A stretch of 64,000 bases of DNA from Trichostrongylus colubriformis (GCA_963978905.1 OZ022261.1:11533992-11597991); one strand, 5' to 3'; shown: positions 47,501 to 59,563, counted from the stretch's first letter. Translations and numbers: made by a program. Notes: generated by a model from the letters alone, not told the origin.

Positions 47501-50500
47501 AATTTATTTTTTTTCTAAAAGATATGCTATCGAATGTATGGCACAATGAGTCGTAATATTTCCATGGAAAGTCTTGATCCGAATGGTATGTCAACCTAAA
47601 TGAAATTTATGTCATAGAATACCAAGACGCTTCTTAGATGCATGTCATCTGCAGGGTTAGTAACCAAGAGGCCAGAGCCACTAGCAGTAATTCATGTGAG
47701 AATTATGAGTACGGAAGAAAAATAATCAATCCGCCTACCGAGTGGTCGATCCAAGAACCAAATAGACTAAGCAATCGTTGCCGGAGGGATGCCACAATCT
47801 GAAGGACTGAATTTTCTAGACAATTCTAACAGCTGAGTTTCTGTGAAGAGTAATTTTGAAAACGTCCGTGAATCAAGATCTGTAGGCGTGGCCAGATATG
47901 ACATTTGAAGATAACAAGAGTGAGTGACATAGCTATGCGATGGTAAAAGTTTAAAGATGGTCTTTGATAAAGCGGGCAAAGCGTGACGTGGTCCGGTGCC
48001 GGGTGGCCCCTCATAATAGAGGGGCCCATCGGTAATCCCCCACCGTCCTGAATAATATGTGAAGGCGTGGTGAAAGCAATAGCAAAGTAATGCTCTTATG
48101 CACTCGGAGCCAAAGTGACTGATGAGAGCGTCGAAGCAATATCGCCGACTCCTGAAACTCATGAAAAAGTATGCGGACAGACAACGGTGATGGGAGGGGG
48201 GGGGGGGCGGACGACGAGCCCGCAGAGCTTAAGGATAGCTCAGGTAAGCTGGAAACGCAGCATAAACTTATTTTAGTCCCAACGAGCACGTACGCTTTCT
48301 CTAAGCTTGGTCTACCACGCTGCGAGCAAGATCCCAAGAACGTAATTCGACACCATCACCCAAGCCATTTCACCCACTGTTTCTCACCTCAATTATCCTG
48401 TTCAAGCCCCCGAGTCCCAGCTATGAACCGTTGTCCCTATCCGAAGAGTATGTATTAGTGAATACGATCATTTCTTACTGAAAAGTAGGTGGTTTGTAGT
48501 GTAGGCTCCTTCAAATCACTAAAGCACGAGGCCAACATATCGTTCACTATAATCCGCCCGTTTGGAGTGAGCGGTGCGAAGATGCCTTTCCGCGAGGTGA
48601 TGGAAATATCCTGCAGCTTCTGTTGACGAAAACCATTCTGAAATTTAATTTACATTAACTTAACTGCCCACACGATTTTTATGAATCCTTTCTTGTGACG
48701 CACTGAGCGCATGGATCCCGAAAACGGAAGCAATAACTATAATAAATTAAATATTTCTCTTGGGATAGGTTAATGGGTGGCTCTTTGTATCATTTCGGAA
48801 TTTAGGAATCATTTCGTCCCAAGTTCCTTCATTACTATCATTGCTACGTTTAGACGAATGTTGTAATAAGACTATAACACCGGCACACACTTGTCTGGTT
48901 TTTTGAACTATTGAAATACCTTTTTGAATACCATAATATTCAAATTGGTAATAATTTATCACAAATACAACCATATGTAGAGTCGAGATGTCCTGTTTGT
49001 GAACCTGCCACAATGGGATCGGTGAAGGTCGCAGTAGCAACAGTCGTCACTACTAGCACACTACACCTTGTAGGAACCGTCCACGGAAATTTCAGCTCCC
49101 TGTTATACGTATTCGAGTTGTATTTGCCTACTAAGAGCCGTATGCAAAGTTCCACAAAAAAAAAAATCAAGAAACCGGTCGAAATAGAGCTCATCACAGT
49201 GACGTCTGACGCGGTGGGGCGTCCGAGAGGACGAGGCCACGATGGCTCTAGGACCAAAGAAGCGACGGTCACGTGATCAGTGACGCCGAGTGAGAGGGTG
49301 AGAGGCAATTCGACAGTGGGCGCGAAAAGTTGAAGTGCACTCTGCCCGGGTTTTCAAATGTTACACGGCGGGAATTCGAAGGAGTCGCTCTCGTTCTAGG
49401 TCTTCGATTTCTGCTTTGTACCGAAAAAATTTCTTTGGTTTTGGTTGTATCTTTTCATGAACTCTATCTAGTAAAGTGATTTTGAAAGGAATTAGAATTA
49501 CGGAATTTCCTTGGACCCTTCTTTTGAACGAATTCCTTCTACATCGTCAAAACATTGTCTCCGGGGTTCAGTCAGCTGCATAAAGATTTGCTAAACTATT
49601 TGGTCTTTCAGAAAGTTTTTGCAGTTTTTGACCATACAGTGCTCTGCATAATTATACAACCACCTATAAATTGTCCAAAAACTCTGTTCGCAGAGTGATT
49701 CAAAAAAGTCTCTAAGTGAAAGATGTAGCCAGTGTGGGCGCGCATTCGCGCATCCATACCAAACTTTAGCCAAAAAACAAGGAAGATTCTTTTCTTAATT
49801 TGTTTTGAAAATGGCGCTTATACCATTCTGCAAAATTATACAGCCACTGAACAGATTGACGCATTCGTCAACCGGAAACAACGAAAGAGAGGAAAATGTT
49901 GATTTTGCAATCATTTAGTCCGCTACTGCTTCGAATAGCCACAAATTTTGATGCTATAGGTCCATATAAAGATTTTCAGAATGTTTTTAGATCACATGCT
50001 GTCACGCTTCGCTGACAACGTCTTTAAACTTCCTGTCTCCTTCCAATCGTTCTGAATTCTTTTCCCCATGGAACCCCAGATAATATTCCATCAGGTAAAG
50101 ATCGGAGCCGTTCGTTATCCGGGTCGGAAGGTCCATTCAGTGACGGCTTCACCATGATCGAGTGGTCCAGTTGGCATGGGATGGTCCATAAACTTGCATG
50201 AAAACAAGTTTTTGGTGAAGATTCCGAGACCCATGACGAGGAGAGGGTACGGCACGAAAAAGCTCGGTAATCGGATGGTTCATCCTTTTGAGAACGAAAC
50301 AAAAATTCATGATTATTTGATCCCACACCATGACGAATTGTCCGAAAATTCCTTCAGGTTTGTACACCTTTCCCCTTTTGTTTTTTCTCCAGATTGTTCT
50401 GTCTGATGAAAAAAGGGTTCAGCTATGACGTCCCCGACGGCTACCGGCACTATCCCACGAGGGACAAACTTATGTTTTCAAGAAGAACTTGAAAGAAGGA

Positions 50501-53500
50501 GGTGTCATGGTGTGGGATCAAATAATCATTCGAATTTTTGTTTCGTTCTCAAAAGGATGAACCATCCGATTACCGAGCATTTTTGTGCCGTACCCTCCCC
50601 TCGCCATGCGTCTCGGAATCTTCACCAAAATCTTGTTTTCATGCAAGTTTATGGACCATCCCATGTCAACTGGACCACTCGATCATGGTGAAGCCGTCAC
50701 TGAATGGATCCCGACCCGGATAACGAACGGCTCCGATCTTTACCTGATGGAATATTATCTGGGGATCCATGGGGAAAAGAATTCAGAACGATTGGAAGGA
50801 GACAGGAAGTTTAAAGACGTCGTCAGCGAAGCGTGACAGCATGTGATCTAAAAGCATTCTGAAAATCTTTATATGGACCTATAGCATCAAAATTTGTGGC
50901 TATTCGAGCAGTAGAGGACCAAATGATCGCAAAATCAGCATTTTCTTCTCTTTCGTTGTTTCTCGGTTGACGAATGCGTCAATCTGTTCAGTGGTTGTAT
51001 AATTTTGCAGAATGGTGTAAGCGCTATTTTCAAAACAAATTAAGAAAAGAATCTTCTTGGTTTCTTGGCTAAAGTTTGGTATGGATACGCGAATGCGCGC
51101 CCACACTGGCTACATCTTTCACTTAGACTTTTTTGAATCACTCTGCGAACAGAGTTTTTGGACAATTTGTAGGTGGTTGTATAATTATGCAGAGCACTCA
51201 TTATTAATTATTTCCGAATCATTTATGTGATTCTATCGTTTCTTTTACTTTTTATGTTACTATTTTGTCCTTTTAGATCACAAAAATTGTTGTTTTTAAA
51301 TAGTGATAAGATAAACAGCTATTTCTTAAAGGATTTCCATGGTACCAGATTCTGGCGTCCTGAGCGGAATTCCAGCCGACCGCGGCAAGTTGTGCTGATG
51401 GGGCCGCGAGTGCGACGTCGCACAGCGAAAGTTCGACGTGAGTCAACACACATTACTGAGGAGCTGTATCTCAGCCGGATTCTTTTTTTTTGCGTGAAGC
51501 CTTGCACGCGACCCTTATTAAGCAAATACAGCATTAACATGTGAGTAAGGAGAATTTACCCTCCGTGGATGATTTCTTCAAGGTCTGAATAGCCTAGCAC
51601 AACATGCCGCACACTAACGTTGTCTTTCAAATCCGTGGTCATAACAATTTCTCATCTAGAGTTTTCAAATCATATTTCTTGTCGCTATGGAGATAAAGCC
51701 AACGAATAGCTGTTTTACGACAGCTAAAATTTGTGGCCGCCTTTTAATTGTCAGATACTGGAAATTTAAAAAATGAATGACCTTATAAAGCAGGAATACG
51801 CAGTCCCCAACTTTGAGCTCTTCTGCATAAACGGCTTGACTGTTTGGCGGAAGCATTTCAACTCGATCAACGTAGTATTCTGAAAACTGATGCGATTTCT
51901 AGAAAATAAAAATGGACAGAGAACGATAACTCAAGTATGTGTTGCTATACTTCAATCAGCTTTTAATGATGCCATAAATATGTTTCTTATGGCCAAAAAA
52001 GGCACATCTGATAACACAGACGCAGCATATTGAAGCGCATATTCGGAGCATATATTACCACATGATATAAAGTACACGGGCTCCAGTGAATATCTAAGGG
52101 CACTCGAAGTTAGTTTTCAACTTATATGAGGCTTCGAGATGTTCACTCAAGATAACCGGAAAATCCCAAAATTTTGAAGGCTCGTCGAAATACTTTGGAG
52201 CATTCCAAAGTTTGGTTAATCCCTTAGGGCTGAACTGGAAGTTTTGTAAATTTTGGTGTTATGAACCACTAATACGTACAATGCGAATGCTTAGTAGTAT
52301 TAGTAATATACTAATGATGAAATCTGGTTCAAAAGCTTGAAGTGGGAGGGGAGAGGGCCATAAATAATAAAGAATTCGTTTAACACTATTCGTTTAACAC
52401 TATTTCGCACGTGCCTCTCCAGGCGGAGGCCAGACCAAGCGATTACCTCTCTCAGTGCTCACCATCAAGGGAAGGCAAGTATGCCTGAGACAAAATGAAT
52501 TTATCAAAACTGGTGAATGAGATAAATTGAGCATTAACTTGGGAAAGTTAACCGGTGCCATCGCAAGTAGGGGGGGGGGGAGGGTGCATCCCACTATGGA
52601 CGCTATTTCAACCCAATCCAGTAGGAGTTCTGGAAGGGGAAATGAGCTTCTTCCTTCTTCTATTGAGACATAGGCAAAATTATATGCTTGAATGTGCTGA
52701 CTGACACCTCAAAATGCCTTAGAAATGCCAATGCTCACTCATTGCGATAGCTCCAGTTGAGTATTTTGTTTTAAGCCTTGCATATGCTGAAAGTTTGGTG
52801 CAAGCTATTTCAATCAATACATTTTTTATAACTTTGTGAAGCCTTTTCCCATCATCCTGACACTTTGTTTGTACCTGTTGCGATAAAACTGTGCCATTGT
52901 TAGAGCATTAAAATCACTAACCTACTTTTTGCACTGCTCCTACCTTTCAAGATCGTGTAGCAACTAGGCTGTGCTACAGCCATATTAGCAGATGGCTTTT
53001 TTCAAATTCCCTATGTTATCAGTTACGCTTTTAGGAAGAAAGGTTTCAATTCTTATTGCAGGTGTGTCTTCTTGACAGTTATTGTAACACCAGTTGGCTG
53101 GCGCACACTACTGTGCGCGAGACACCATGTGCGTCAGTAGGTCGACCTGTATTGCTCTTTTTCTTGAGGACAAGAGTATTTCAGTGCACACCCAGCCCAC
53201 CGTGGGCGGAGCTTAAATTGGTCCATGTGTGGTCTTCACATCTTGTCCCATGCCCTACCCATCCAAACTTGTCCCCATCTCCACAGGTCGTTTTTCATGT
53301 AACGTGCAAGCCCCGCCCACCTCCTCAAATGCTCCGCCCACTGTGCCATGCATTCTTTCCTGATCTTCAGATACTCATCGCTGACCTAAATCCATCTTCT
53401 CCCTACGTTTGGAGCACGTTCGAACCCAGTCAACAATTTTCGGGCTGAAAACCGAACTCCCAGTGACCGCCCCGCCCACCGTGGGCGGAGCTTAACTTGG

Positions 53501-56500
53501 TCCATGTGTGACCTTTACTTCCTGTCCCGTGCCCTACCCATACCACACTTGTCCCCATCTCCACAGGTCGTTTTTCATATAATACCTAATTTCGTGACAG
53601 ACGGAGGGACGGACAAGGGGACAAACAGACGAAGTGTTTTATATATAGTAGGAAAACTGCTAAAAGCCTCGATGTAAGCGAATGAATCTGCACCCGCCAC
53701 TAACTGTTGTGTTGCCTTTTTCGCGCCCGTTCCTTTTTAATTTGTCCCTTGATGCCGTAACCATCATCAGCATCTTCTTTCATTTGATTCCTCTGAATGC
53801 AGAGCAGTAATTTGAGGCCACGACCATTCCATTTTAACTGCTTTGGTGCTTGCCCTGGATCTACCCACGTTCTTGCACGTGGAATTGTTACAAAAGATTC
53901 ACATTTGCTTGATAGTTACACTACACCACAGAGTATTCTTTCCTGCGCCTTGCAAGTAATCAAACATCTAACAGGCTGGGGACAAGCAACCACTGTGTAG
54001 CAATCACTTTCTTTCTTTTAGACCTTTACAAATGCCCGCAGACATTTCATTACACTCAGCTTTGCAATTTCCGACTCGTCTCCGAGCTTATACCCATTAA
54101 TGCTTGCAGTCCACAGGCCTTCAGAAATTTTTACCTGACCTTTGCATTACTCGCCATTGAAATTGATGCCATTATTTTCGAATCATTCAAGCGAATACTG
54201 ATAGTCGAAGCACGGCGGGGCCCGATCTCCATAAGCTCCCACTATATTTCATAAGCCCCAAAAGATTTTAACTACATGTCAAACAGCAGAAGAAGTGGAT
54301 GTCGAAAACATACGAGTACCTTATTGGTTGAGCACTGGAAAAAAACAAACAAATCACTAAACATAGGTGAAAATTGGTAAAGGTCAGAGCTGTAGAGAGT
54401 GACAGCACTCAGCAAGACTTACAATTCGTAACCTAGTTTCTTGAGAGCAGATGTCATTGACCAAAAGTAAGTTTGCCACATCACAGTTACCACACCCAGC
54501 ACCCTCGACCAGACTAAGCTTATGAAGGAAGCAATTTTCGTTCCAAGAATCTATGGAAGAGAACCTTCAGATGAAAATCCATCCTATCAACTTTCAACCT
54601 CGATCCATAAACTGGCTGAGCGCGTTACTGGAAAAATATTCACCATCACATTTGTTCCGGAATATCAGATGTCGAGCAGTGAGCGCTAGCATCTTGCCAT
54701 AGTCGGTCATAATGGTTACAAATTTGGTCACAACGTTCGGTTCACGATGAATCCACAGCATCATCGGAGTGAAATACGCCTGAGAATGTAAATTTGATCA
54801 GGCAGAGATTCCAATGCTCACTGTATGCATTTTCAAATAAGGCTGTAAATACGTAATCGTCACTTTTCCAATGCAGGTATATTTTGTGTTTTCTACTTAT
54901 AGCGCTCGACTTCAGCTACTACGTGCTAGCGCCAGCAATAAACCATACCATTGTGTTTTTATGATCACTATCCATGGACTTTGCCAGAGCCAACGAAGGT
55001 AGTGTCCTGAAGTACCTGAAGTCCTGGACCTGAAGTACCATTCAGCTGCATTCGCAGCTGCTTCACTTTTTTGAAGAGCACATCACTCCATTTCGCAACA
55101 GGCCTCCTTCTGGACGGTGTAAGTATTATGGGAGTCCACTCAACCGCCCTTTTCGTCCATCTATCGACCGATCTTCTCATGATATGGCCGTTCCATCGCC
55201 ATTCAGCTGTCATAATGTACTATTTTGGATCGCGAAGGTGGACACATCCTACGCAAATTTGAGATGCGAGGTCTGGATCATTATTGAGTGTATTATTTGA
55301 ACCTAAGAAGATGGCATTCGAGAGCCCTGTGCGTTACACTTAGGGTCTTTGACGTGGACGCACTATTCACCCATGTCTCATCCGCATAGCGCAGGGAGAA
55401 CTGAGGAGTCAAGCAGATGGGCAGGAAGAACTGAGGAGTCAAGCAGATGGGTCCGAAGTGCTGAATCAGACAGTCGATCAGTGACTTCTCCCAAAGGTCT
55501 GAAGGCTGCTTCGGACGTACGTTGTCTTCCCAGATCTTCTTTCATGTCGTTGTCCATGATCTCTTCTTTCATGTCGTTGTCCATGATCATGGAACGCCTA
55601 GGTATGCGTTAGAATAAATTTTCTCAATAGTAAACTGTCAATTGTTATTTGACCTTGGACCGAGCATTCCTCATGAACTGTGTCTTCACTAGAGTAAACT
55701 TACTTTCTTGCCTCATTCAGCTCGACGAGCATCGTCTCAGCTTCCCGGTACGACAGGAAAATGGGACAATGTCGAGGGCTACGTGAAAACCTGCCGAACG
55801 AAAGTTTGAGAGGAAACGTTCGTCCACACAAATGACTTTTCCTTTCCAATTTAGCGACTTCACTGCTCATTGCAGCGCAGCTGTGAGAGCTTCGGCGAGA
55901 TGACGTCACCTTGACTTACATCCTTCCCCACAGGGATTGTGAGGGGCCGTTCAAATAGTGTTATCGTCGCCTTGCATCGGCGGCTACAATCAGCCAGTGC
56001 TCTTATGTAAGACGGCTCCACGCCCTAGTCGACTAGCGCTGACAATAACGTTCGTGCCCACATTGTTGAAAGCCTGCATTCTCGTAATCAACGAAGGTCA
56101 GGAAGTAGGGCAATCGAAACTTCCGACACACTTCTATGACCATAGCTGCCTGGATGTGGTTCAAGCAGCTGAACTGCTTCGGAATCCAGCTTACTCTATA
56201 GGTTGTGCTTCATCCAGTGCTCGCGAGATGCGCATATATTTTGTGTTATATTTTGTGGTACACCACTAGACTTGCTTCAAAAAAAAAAGGTTGTTGGTTA
56301 ATAACGCGTTATAGCTTGCTCGCGCTAAAGTTCATGTCCATCATCTTTCATGAATGGAACACGGTGAAGAAACTCGTCATTTTCCTGCTTCGTCTGCTAT
56401 CAGCATAGCACAACGAATGAGGAGTACTATCACTAACCAGGCAAGGATTCGGCTTCCCATGGAACTTTGAAAGGAGAATTAGGTGAACCGATAGCGCCTC

Positions 56501-57827
56501 GGATACTGATTACAACTATGAAAACTGAACTTGCAAAATGCTGCCCGAAAGGAGTTAGGAAGGTCAAAGTTTGATTGCGATGGCTCACTGGGGAGGAAAT
56601 TATGCTCAAAGTAATGCATCAGAGAGACTAATTGATTTGATTGCGATGGCTCACCGGAAGAATATTTTGTCTGAAGTGACGCATCAAAGGGGTTAACCGT
56701 GTGGGCAGCAACTGTCACTGTGGCGCAGTGGTAGCACTCTTGCTATAAAGGTGGTGAGTGGTGGGTTTGTACCTTGAGTGGACGAATGAGTCACACAAAG
56801 CAAAAAGAGTCATTGGAGACAAATTCTGACCTTTATACAGTATTCGAGACCCTATCGATCCACCTAGGTCCCATTTCAGAATTACATGGGGATTTCAAAA
56901 TTGGTCCTGGTGAGAATGAACTTGAACTAGTGTATCGATAGTATATCGAAAACGCCATGGCTAGCATTAATGGATCGCTATTTAACGTTTTCAGGTTTTG
57001 ATATTTTGATGTATTTGATTTGTTAGACTCCTCTGAACTGTTCGCATCCTTTTTTTCGCCAACAATTTCCTTGAGGTCCCTTCGCAGTACCGTCTCACAC
57101 TTCACTCTTCTCTACCCCCATCAAGGAGGTCCAAGAGGCTGTAGGATCTATTTTTCCATATGAAGAAAGACATCAACACTTAGAGCGATCAACCTTCTTT
57201 TAAATATTTTTTGTCAGCAGAATCTTGTAATATGAGATCACAAACCACCGTCTCATTGGCCGTGAGAACAAAGTCGCCAACTTTGAGTTGATCCATGCGC
57301 TTCTTTCCATTAGGCGTCGTCACCCATGTGTCCGTTGAGAAGCAAGTTCCTCCTATTTAACTATTTCATTACATACGATAAAACGAGCACTGTTTCTCTT
57401 CTTTGAACCAACCTCCTCCTCCCGCTCCTGCGAAGGGTGGTAGAACTGGTTCGGGAATCAAAATCGTCAAAGGGGCGAGTGGAGAAGGTGGAGGAGCAAG
57501 CGGGGCCTGGGGAGGGGCAAACGGGGCCTGTGGAGGACCAAAAGGGGCCGGAGGTGGGGCAATTGGAGCTGGTGGAGGGGCAATTGGAGCTGGTGGAGGG
57601 GCAACTGGAGCTGGTGGAGGGACAATAGGGCCTTGCGGTGGAGCAACGGGAGCAGGTGCTTGAGGTGCAGGGGCTGGTGGTGGAGCTTCGGCTGGGACAG
57701 ATGGCTGTAACACTCATTTTTGTAAAAAGGTTTTGGGCAGAAAACAAATAATGCTATGTCAAGTATTGACGTACAGAGAAGAAAGAAAACTCACTGGTAC
57801 ATCAGAGAAGTCAGAAAGTGGCGGAGG
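44596..57827 (-). CDS. Hedgehog-related protein: proline-rich linker plus Hint domain (partial, N-terminus missing)
   Basis: Exons in coding order: 57795-57827, 57413-57704, 57246-57352, 54599-54779, 51782-51879, 48479-48637, 47739-47798 and a terminal exon 44596-44708 (stop TAG). The first seven join in phase. The last needs one unplaced exon of length 1 mod 3 or a different acceptor. A linker rich in APPP repeats precedes the Hint start TCFSTDTWVTTPNGKKRMDQ, whose Cys is the expected nucleophile. FTPMMLWIHREPNVVT, LALTARHLIFRNKC (T-x-x-H block), LKVGDCVFLLYK and KGIFAPLTPNGRIIVNDMLA, ASCF follow the hedgehog Hint order. In this family Hint cleaves the chain and releases a secreted N-terminal signalling or matrix domain; that domain is not seen here. 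The residue before the Cys is Thr where vertebrate hedgehogs have Gly. Confidence 0.8.
44880..45130. repeat. hAT-MITE-related fragment
   Basis: Shares CTAGCATTACCGTGTAAT and a flanking GACCCA-like block with the hAT-type MITE at 24784-25025, but its ends are degraded. Intronic in the Hint gene. Confidence 0.4.
49637..51198. mobile_element. Palindromic Tc1-like derivative, two inverted 3' halves
   Basis: The left end CAGTGCTCTGCATAATTATA and the inverted right end match the TIR of the Tc1-like element at 62064-63629. Arms of about 0.7 kb (49637-50333 and 50503-51198) are near-identical inverted copies. The ~170-base centre is contiguous with the right arm and reads on the plus strand as transposase (LSDEK region, then GVMVW, then KILFSCKFMDHPMSTGPLDH). 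The left arm is therefore an inverted duplicate of the element's 3' half replacing its 5' half. A TA precedes the left end; the right end lacks the final G and a clear TA. It lies in a Hint-gene intron. Confidence 0.82.
51200..51441. mobile_element. MITE, ATGTCGAATTTTCGC family, copy 3 (left-truncated)
   Basis: Aligns with the right two thirds of 39065-39400, sharing TTTACTTTTTATG, TTTCTTAAAGGA and CCATGGTACC, ending in GCGAAAGTTCGACGT. The left end is missing exactly where the Tc1 palindrome ends, so the two events are probably linked. Confidence 0.6.
53196..53580. repeat. Duplicated GC-rich repeat around CCCACCGTGGGCGGAGC
   Basis: Two direct copies (53196-53298 and 53475-53579) each run from CCCACCGTGGGCGGAGCTTA through TTGGTCCATGTGTG and CTTGTCCCCATCTCCACAGG to GTCGTTTTTCAT. 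CCCACCGTGGG is itself palindromic. A CCGCCCAC-rich spacer separates them. They lie in the Hint intron between the exons at 51.8 and 54.6 kb. Confidence 0.7.
53795..54225. repeat. Dispersed repeat, copy 2
   Basis: Partner of 26440-26860. Both start GAATGCAGAGCAGTAAT and share GCGCCTTG and a final GCGAATACTGATAG-like block. Intronic in the Hint gene; type unresolved. Confidence 0.5.
54968..56200 (-). mobile_element. RTE-like non-LTR retrotransposon remnant
   Basis: Read on the minus strand, pieces in several frames follow the order of a LINE reverse transcriptase C-terminus: RLPYFLTFVDYENA (thumbward of motif A) near 56.1 kb, SYREAETMLVELNEARK near 55.7 kb, HLLDSSVLPALC plus YADETW near 55.4 kb, and RRWNGH-type sequence (EWRWNGHIMRRSVDRWTKRA) at 55213. 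Stops and frameshifts are frequent. It is 5'-truncated, as usual for LINEs, and lies in a Hint-gene intron. Two internal tandem duplications (MDNDMKEE and HLLDSSVLPA units) occurred after insertion or in its source copy. Confidence 0.78.
56714..56785 (+). ncRNA. tRNA-like sequence, SINE head or tRNA relic
   Basis: TGGCGCAGTGG at 56721-56731 matches the Pol III A-box consensus exactly. GGTTTGTACC at 56764-56773 lies where a B box should be but is one base short with two changes. No convincing acceptor stem forms, so this is not a working tRNA gene. A tRNA-derived SINE or a decayed tRNA is likely. Confidence 0.35.
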
Positions 57828-58626
57828 CTGAAATGAAAAATTTTAGATCACCCTGACAGCTTTTCAATATTTCTGACCCTCAACTCATAAGTAGGGAACC
57901 TCTAATGGTGATCCAGCGTTTCATAACTCACGAGTTGCTACCGTTTTCAGTGAAGAGGTGAAAAATTGTAAGGCAGCAGCAAAAGTCATAATTTGGTCAT
58001 TCTTTGAATGTGAAAGCAGCGATGCTCTAAAATGTGGCAATGAAGAATGAGGTGAAGTAATCAAAACCCAGTTAATATGACCCTTTCTCTCCTTGCTGAT
58101 TACAACCGCATTCGAAGTTCCCCGTGCGCCGTATCACTGAGTATCTTTCGGGGCCACGCAAATCTCATACGTGGCAGTGATACATAGTCAAATGAGGCAC
58201 TTGCATGTGGGAGGAGTTCAACCACAGGGAGATTGCCGGGTAACGTATGGCTTTCTCGTTGAAGCTTAGAACGCACCTTTTCTGAGCACCAAGCGAGATA
58301 CCGTTTCTCTACACCTCTCACTTCCCTTCACAAACAACGCGCTTCGCCTTCCTGGGGACCGCTCCCGGTGCTCTTTAGGAATGCTATACTGTCTGCACTT
58401 TCTCACGACCAAAATCTGCGCTTTTACACGACCAGCTGACAACCTTGCTGGAACTCCATGAAGCGTCTTTTACTACTATTACGGCTTTTCGAAAGGGTTT
58501 TCTTGTAAGGAAGAACAATCACCATGTCGAAGAATTATTCGCATCATACGACATCCTTCTCCTCTCTGCCTCCTTCCTTAGGAATGCCCAATACGATCTC
58601 TCATCACTCCAGAAGAATTACTGCTG

Positions 58627-59563
58627 ACAAGGGAGGGTCATCAGGTCAGTCCGGCCTTTTGCGATGGGATGTATACCACTGTACTCGTCTTGGGACGAGA
58701 AACTCAAATCTGCCTTCCAAATTTGCGAAACGATTCTGTGAGCAAAGTTATGAAGGGTAGTCTCCCGACATGGTCGACACTCTCTCTCTCTCGCATGTTC
58801 GCATGAGTGGACGTGGAATGCTAGCACACCAAGGTGAGTTGTGGTGTACTGGATACGATGGTTGTTCCATAGGAGATGGGTCGCAGGTTCGGATCCTTTG
58901 TGCGTCTGCTCTTTTGCTTTTTCTCCCTTCAGCTCATATGAACCCAGAAAGTGCGTATTAGTAAGTATTTGAAAGGTTCACCTCTTCATTCAACATCAAG
59001 AGGGGACAAAATTTCACGTTTCCTGATTTATGCATTTTTTCAAGACTTTCATTTATAGAGGGCATATGGTGAATAGGAGATACAAGAATATTTGAAAACC
59101 AGTAATTTACGAACACATGTGGTATTCCTGCACAAAGTGGGCGAAACAGTACAATCTCTCACAGTGTGCACAACGAAAAAAGGAAAAATTTCCACACACA
59201 CAGCAGTCGGAGCCCTCAACCACTTCAGATAGGAAACAACACTTTCTGGGTTCATATGAGCTGAAGGGAGAAAAAGCAAAAGAGCCGCCGTACAAAGGAT
59301 CCGAACCGGCGACCGATCTCCTGTGAAACAACCATCGTATCCAGTACACCACAACTCACCTTGCTGTGCTAGCATTCCACGTTCACTCATGCGAACATGC
59401 GAGAGAGAGAGTCGACCATGTCGGGAGACTACCCTTCATAACTTTGCTCACAGAATCGTTTCGCAAATTTGGAAGGCAGATTTGAGTTTCTCATCCCAAG
59501 ACGAGTACAGTGGTATACATCCCATCGCAAAAGGCCGGACTGACCTGATGACCCTCCCTTGTG
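58627..59563. repeat. Inverted pair of ~325 bp tRNA-like SINE units
   Basis: Arms 58627-58953 (+) and 59240-59563 (-) are near-identical inverted copies with a ~286-base spacer. Each carries TGGTGTACTGG (A-box-like) and, 44 bases later as in tRNAs, GGTTCGGATCC (one change from the B-box consensus); on the left arm these are 58842-58852 and 58886-58896. The implied acceptor stem does not pair, so it is tRNA-like but not a tRNA. The ORFs found in both arms are mirror images of each other and are not genes. Confidence 0.78.

Noticed and set aside
57403..57663. Gly-rich plus-strand frame
   Set aside because: Antisense of the proline-rich Hint linker exon, whose splice sites are clear on the minus strand.
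58835..58907. Functional tRNA gene
   Set aside because: A and B boxes are correctly spaced, but the acceptor stem does not pair and the unit is part of an inverted repeat; treated as SINE-like.
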